DNA from: Thalassiosira profunda
Taxonomy: Eukaryota; Bacillariophyta; Thalassiosirophyceae; Thalassiosirales; Thalassiosiraceae
Direction: 5' to 3'
Length of the DNA stretch: 10,811 nt
Assembly: GCA_036939355.1 (NCBI GenBank)
Contig: JALLAP010001965.1
Location: 1 to 10,811 of the forward strand
Shown: piece by piece, positions 6,731 to 10,811 of the stretch
Position numbering within the stretch: the stretch's first letter is position 1
Layout: each line of letters opens with the position of its first letter
The notes under the pieces: generated by a model
The model's database searches: none
What the model saw: only the letters and a program-made list of their open reading frames with translations
Told to the model about the DNA's origin: nothing
Program-made: the position numbers and the translations under genes

Positions 6731-9700
6731 ATGAACCATGAGCAACATCCAGATGAGGACGCGTACAGCATGCACCAACAACTCCAGACGGCCGCCGTCA
6801 TGGATCAATTTGGGTCCGACCTCGCCGAGGCCGGCGGGCTGTCGCAGCAACGGCGGCGAGAACAGCGGATCAAGCGCGGCGAGTGTCCCACGTGCCGCGT
6901 CAAGACGCACAAGGTGTCCCGGTTCCCCTTTGGCAACACGCGGCGCGAGCCGCTGACTGTGGAGGGAGAGGTGCTGAATGGCCATTGTCTGCGGTGCAAG
7001 CCGGCGCAGGGATATGCGACGAGAGGGGTGGGCACGCCGGCAATTCCAGAAACGCTCGAAGTGCCTGACCGCACTGGTGTAGAATTTGCCATCGAGGATG
7101 ATGCGGGCACCGTCGCGTCGGAGCTCACGCTGGACCCGTTCCTTGCGGAGTCATCGAGCTTCAGACAATATTCCAACCGGCCGAATATGGCGAGCCGCTT
7201 CGAGTCTGTAACCGAGGAAGAGGAGACGTCCATTGCCCTGACGGAATTGGAGAACGAAAGGAAGGCAATAGAACGGGAAATCGTGAGACAGCAAGAAGAT
7301 GCAAGGCGGCACGTGCAACAGGGCGAGCGCCATCGTGGGGGGATTGAACGAACATCAGAGTCCGAGGGTGAATGGGAAAATTACGATCATCTTCTACGGC
7401 AGACAGATCCAGAGCCGGAGCCAATACCACAGCAATCGTTCCACACAATCAACGATGAGAGGAGACGGAGCAGTCTCTCCGATACCAACAGATCCACTCC
7501 AAAACGCCTGTCGTCGTCCAACATTGGAGGCGTCAGTGATGCAGCCACAAATGGGGGCGATTTAGGCGAGGAAGTGGATGAATCATCGTCATCTCTATCG
7601 GGGAACAATGGCCTATCAACGAGGAGGCCGCTCGGCCAGCATCCACGGGCGCCAACTTACGCACCCGAGAAATTTGGCCATTCAATGTCGACCAACGACA
7701 TTTCAGCGCGGGATCCACTCGACAGTGCAAACCACGCGCTCACCGACTTTTCCAGCAGTGAAACAACGATGGGAAAGCGAACTCCTGACTCAAAGGCGAC
7801 GAGTGACGAATTGTCAGAGGATCGACTCTACGACAAAGCTTCCTCTTCTCTGTCGAGAGGATCGTCAGCACGCGAAGAAACGTTGAGGCAACGGCGAAAG
7901 AGTGCCTCGACAAATAGGCGCGCATCGCAGCATCCACGGGCGCCGACGTACGCACCGGATAAATTTGGCCATTCAATGTCGACCAACGACATTTCGGCGC
8001 GGGATCCCCTCGACAGTGCAAACCACGCGCTCACTGACTTTTCCAGCAGTGAAGCAACAACCATAAAGCAATCTGATGACTCAAATGCGACGAGTGACGA
8101 ATTGTCCGAGGATCGACTCTACAACAAAGCCTCCTCTTCTCTGTCAAGAGGATCGTCAGCACGCGAAGAAACGTTGAGGCAACGGCGCAAGAGTGCCTCG
8201 ACGAATAGGCGCGCGTCGCAGCTTTCGACAATCGAAGACATACCTCTCATCCTCAAGGCAGTGCAATCGTCGCGCTCGCAGGATACTTTGAGAGCCTTCC
8301 AGTCTCTCTTTCTTTTGGCAACCGACCCTGAGCCAGAGGGAAGTCTAGCGAAGACAGAAATATTGGCCAATGGTGGCATGGAGACGCTGTCTGCTGCAAT
8401 CTGGGATCATATGGAAAACAGCGAGGTTCTGCTGGCCTTGTTTCACGCGCTCTGGGCAATCTCTGCAGTCAATAGCAAGGACGAAAAGAGCAACAAAGCC
8501 TCTGTTGCAAAGATGCAAGAGTGCCGGGTCGTCGAGGGGCTGCTCTTTGGTATGCAAACGCATGCAAATGATTCGAGCATTCAGGAAGCTGGTTGTGACT
8601 TGATAAGTCGCCTCACCGGCTCGCTTCCGGCCGACACGCCAGAGTTCAGATCTGCAGTTCCTCTTTTATCCAGCAACATTCAGAGTATGGACACAGAATC
8701 GAAAGCGTATTTATCATGCCTGGACGCACTGAACAGTCTTTGTCAGCTGAATGACGCGAACAAGGTTGAATTTGCCAAAGCTGGGAGCGACTGCCACAGC
8801 GCTGTCATTCGGGGATTCATGCACACGGAACCTGGGAGTGCAGAGGCAAAGGAATTGGCGTGCCAGCTCTTCTGGTGCGCAACGTCGGATCGCGCTGCCG
8901 TGTCGGCGCTATCATCAGACGATGTACTTGCAAAGAGCCTCATCGAGGCCATGAATGCAAGCATCATCGATGCCATGAATGCGACAAAGAGTGCTTCTAA
9001 TCCAACCGCCACAGTTCAATTCTACGGCGCCGCGTCTGGCACGTTGGCGAACTTGGCCTTGGAGCCCGATAATCACGGCAAACTGCTAGACTTGGGCGTG
9101 GTACCAGCGCTATGTGAGGCGATCTATGAGTATGATTCATTTGCAGACGTCACCTCTGCTGCGTGCACAGCGCTGGCCAACCTTTCTGCCTCAAGAAATA
9201 TCAGAGACGACATTGTATCGCAAGGGGCGATCGCCCCATTGTTCACGGCGATGAAAGCAACTGAAGACAACATAGATGTCCAAAGCGAAGCTCTCAGGGC
9301 GCTGCACAATCTTTGCGAATCGTCCAAAGAGGGGAAACGTGCTATAGCGGCCGATCTGGATACCGTCATCTCTGCCTTCTTTCAGCACGAGGGCGGGAGG
9401 TACATCCAACAAGTCATCTGTTCGATCCTGTTCCGACTATCCACAGACGAGAGATGCCGGGAAACAATGATGGATCTCCCAAAAATGTTTGTTGCCCTGG
9501 CAAAGATAATGAAAGAAGGCAACCCAAGGAAGAAGCTGGTGCAGAAGTCTGCGTGCTCTGCCTTGAGAAATCTATCCCTAGAGGAGCCGATCATCCCCAC
9601 GCTGCGATCCTTGAGGTTTGATTCGCTCGTCATCGAAGCCATGAATGCCTATCCAGACTCGGAGGAGTTGCAGGAAAGCGCGTGCACCTTTCTGCTGAAC

Positions 9701-10351
9701 CTTGGCTGCAGCAGCCTCGAAGCATCGGAGGAAATTTGCTCCGTTGGAGGCATCGAGGCCATTGTCGCAGCGATGCGAACTATACCGACCTCTGCCTCGC
9801 TACAGCAGGCCTCTTGCGGCGCCCTCTCCGCCCTCATGAAGGAGGACGCGCACAAGAGCATAGCAGCATCGGCGGGGGCGATCGATGCGGTCATCTGTTT
9901 GATTGTGACCCACCTCGACCAAGTGGAGGTCTTGGAAAATGCCGTGCAGGTGATGGCAAACCTGAGTTCAGTGCAACAGTGCACTAAGACCATCGCTGAT
10001 GCCGGTGGCATCAGCACGGTCGTGGAATTGATGAAAGCCCACCCCTGCTCGCTGGAGCTCATCCATAGTGCCTCGGAGTTCCTCAGAAACATGGCGCTTG
10101 TCGATCCCGAATATGCCAACGAAGCCTGCGGCGCCATCTCTCCAATTCTAAACTGCATGGAGGAGCATCCGGACAATGCAAGGCTCAAAGAGGAGGCGTG
10201 TCATGCTCTGCACAGTCTGGTGCAGAAGTCGGAGAATTGCAAGGATCAAGTTCTCAGCGCCAATGGCGTGGCTGTGATTGAAAATACATTGAAAGGCAAC
10301 GGCTCGTCTGAGCGGTGGCAGACGATACTTCTCGACGAGCTCTTTGAGTGA
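6731..10351 (+). CDS. Armadillo-repeat protein with N-terminal cysteine module
   Basis: A 1206-residue intronless gene. I start at the ATG at 6731 (A at -3); a GTG 45 nt upstream is in frame but unlikely in a eukaryote. Residues 52-89 hold two CxxC pairs (C52, C55, C86, C89) in the frame GECPTC...GHCLRC, probably a small zinc-binding module. I associate this type with diatom proteins. Residues about 160-205 are Glu/Arg-rich, likely coiled coil. Residues 240-500 are Ser-rich and probably disordered; they include a 97-residue tandem duplication (303-399 and 400-496) with several RRxS-type kinase motifs. Residues about 503-1190 form a continuous array of roughly fifteen armadillo repeats, with recurring patterns such as ACTALANLS, SACSALRNLS and GGIEAIVAAM. 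Armadillo arrays bind extended peptides, so this is probably a soluble scaffold or signalling adaptor, but its partner is unknown. Confidence 0.9.
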   Translation: MNHEQHPDEDAYSMHQQLQTAAVMDQFGSDLAEAGGLSQQRRREQRIKRGECPTCRVKTHKVSRFPFGNTRREPLTVEGEVLNGHCLRCKPAQGYATRGVGTPAIPETLEVPDRTGVEFAIEDDAGTVASELTLDPFLAESSSFRQYSNRPNMASRFESVTEEEETSIALTELENERKAIEREIVRQQEDARRHVQQGERHRGGIERTSESEGEWENYDHLLRQTDPEPEPIPQQSFHTINDERRRSSLSDTNRSTPKRLSSSNIGGVSDAATNGGDLGEEVDESSSSLSGNNGLSTRRPLGQHPRAPTYAPEKFGHSMSTNDISARDPLDSANHALTDFSSSETTMGKRTPDSKATSDELSEDRLYDKASSSLSRGSSAREETLRQRRKSASTNRRASQHPRAPTYAPDKFGHSMSTNDISARDPLDSANHALTDFSSSEATTIKQSDDSNATSDELSEDRLYNKASSSLSRGSSAREETLRQRRKSASTNRRASQLSTIEDIPLILKAVQSSRSQDTLRAFQSLFLLATDPEPEGSLAKTEILANGGMETLSAAIWDHMENSEVLLALFHALWAISAVNSKDEKSNKASVAKMQECRVVEGLLFGMQTHANDSSIQEAGCDLISRLTGSLPADTPEFRSAVPLLSSNIQSMDTESKAYLSCLDALNSLCQLNDANKVEFAKAGSDCHSAVIRGFMHTEPGSAEAKELACQLFWCATSDRAAVSALSSDDVLAKSLIEAMNASIIDAMNATKSASNPTATVQFYGAASGTLANLALEPDNHGKLLDLGVVPALCEAIYEYDSFADVTSAACTALANLSASRNIRDDIVSQGAIAPLFTAMKATEDNIDVQSEALRALHNLCESSKEGKRAIAADLDTVISAFFQHEGGRYIQQVICSILFRLSTDERCRETMMDLPKMFVALAKIMKEGNPRKKLVQKSACSALRNLSLEEPIIPTLRSLRFDSLVIEAMNAYPDSEELQESACTFLLNLGCSSLEASEEICSVGGIEAIVAAMRTIPTSASLQQASCGALSALMKEDAHKSIAASAGAIDAVICLIVTHLDQVEVLENAVQVMANLSSVQQCTKTIADAGGISTVVELMKAHPCSLELIHSASEFLRNMALVDPEYANEACGAISPILNCMEEHPDNARLKEEACHALHSLVQKSENCKDQVLSANGVAVIENTLKGNGSSERWQTILLDELFE
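7637..8218 (+). repeat. 291-nt in-frame tandem duplication
   Basis: Unit 1 is 7637-7927 and unit 2 is 7928-8218, each exactly 97 codons, with no spacer. By hand count about 25 of 291 bases and about 9 of 97 residues differ. The changes are concentrated in one patch after the shared DFSSSE (T-T-M-G-K-R-T-P against A-T-T-I-K-Q-S-D), while both ends are nearly identical. Each unit begins QHPRAPTYAP and ends RRKSASTNRRAS. Confidence 0.95.
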
Positions 10352-10734
10352 AGTGTGAATTGTGGTGCTCTCGCGGGGCACCCTCAGCGACGAGGCGCAT
10401 GCACTGTGCATAATAGGATACTGGTACTCTATAGACTAGTGATTACAAGCAGATGTGGTTCCCTTGGCGACACCTTCAACATGCCTCCCAACGGGAGAGG
10501 CGTCGAAAGAATAGTCCACCAAGGGCGTCTTCCCCTTGCGCCAGATTTGAGCAATCTAGGCAGCATCGCCTTAGAAGGCGGGCCCTTCACGTCAACGTCC
10601 CCCCCTCCCCCAAAATTGGACTTCAAGGGGAAACACGAGGGAGACTCTGCGCACCTTCTAACAGAACGAGGGTAAGGTAGCCAAGGGGGGAATGAAACAA
10701 CCATCTCCCCCCAAACCCTCCAGCACCCCCCTCC
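10352..10734. other. Convergent 3' region without a recognisable gene
   Basis: This lies between the stop of the armadillo gene and the stop of the partial minus-strand gene at the right edge. Plus-strand frames of 75 to 106 codons cross it, but they are Pro/Arg-rich and show no domain pattern. A C-rich tract lies at about 10599-10613 and another at about 10704-10735. No AATAAA signal or strong hairpin is seen. Confidence 0.5.
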
Positions 10735-10811
10735 CTATCCTCTGCGGCTCCAGTACCCGTTCTTGTCCCACCCCTCCTTCTTGTGGTAGCTCGACAGGTG
10801 GTCGTACGCCG
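10735..10811 (-). CDS. 3' end of a minus-strand gene cut by the window edge
   Basis: Reading leftwards from the edge, 24 complete codons end in TAG at 10737-10735. The peptide is AYDHLSSYHKKEGWDKNGYW followed by SRRG. All but the last two sense codons end in G or C, much more biased than the neighbouring armadillo gene, and the Tyr/Trp/Lys-rich composition looks like real protein. The product cannot be identified from this tail. The codon bias hints at a well-expressed gene. Confidence 0.5.
   Translation of the reverse strand, partial: AYDHLSSYHKKEGWDKNGYWSRRG

Noticed and set aside
10355..10675. 106-codon plus-strand open frame downstream of the armadillo gene
   Set aside because: No domain pattern, and its composition resembles non-coding C-rich flank.
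1..10811. tRNA or rRNA genes
   Set aside because: I saw no tRNA-like promoter boxes with a matching cloverleaf and no rRNA-like conserved blocks on either strand. This was a visual check only.

Overview
The window looks like nuclear DNA from a protist alga, most likely a diatom (Thalassiosira-like). This is inferred from gene style, not from a database match. Two proteins carry modules that I associate with diatom gene sets: an ankyrin protein built on the LPIHxAC consensus, and an armadillo-repeat protein that begins with a CPTC...CLRC cysteine module. The genes are long, appear intronless and are closely packed on both strands. They start at ATG codons with no Shine-Dalgarno sequence, and there is no operon structure.

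Layout. Positions 1-69 carry a short GC3-rich coding-like trace cut by the window edge. Positions 70-742 have no convincing gene. A 1011-residue protein is encoded on the minus strand (743-3778). By eye it contains three tandem, increasingly degenerate copies of a serine-recombinase (resolvase)-like fold followed by a charged coiled coil. The coiled coil is encoded by tandem DNA repeats, and its last copy is read out of frame. A 300-bp divergent region separates it from a plus-strand OB-fold protein (4079-5131) resembling the telomere CST subunit STN1 or RPA32. That gene converges with a minus-strand ankyrin-repeat gene (5226-6017), leaving a 94-bp gap. A 713-bp divergent region holding a roughly 110-120-nt tandem duplication leads to the plus-strand armadillo-repeat gene (6731-10351), which contains a 97-residue tandem duplication. 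After about 380 bp with nothing recognisable, the last 24 codons of another minus-strand gene enter from the right edge.

No pathway links these genes; they look like ordinary eukaryotic neighbours. The most unusual item is the recombinase-like protein. Its third copy keeps a Y-x-R-x-S-x-x-x-Q active-site-like motif, but one expected arginine is replaced. Copies 1 and 2 look more decayed. This could be a domesticated or decaying recombinase and deserves profile and structure searches.
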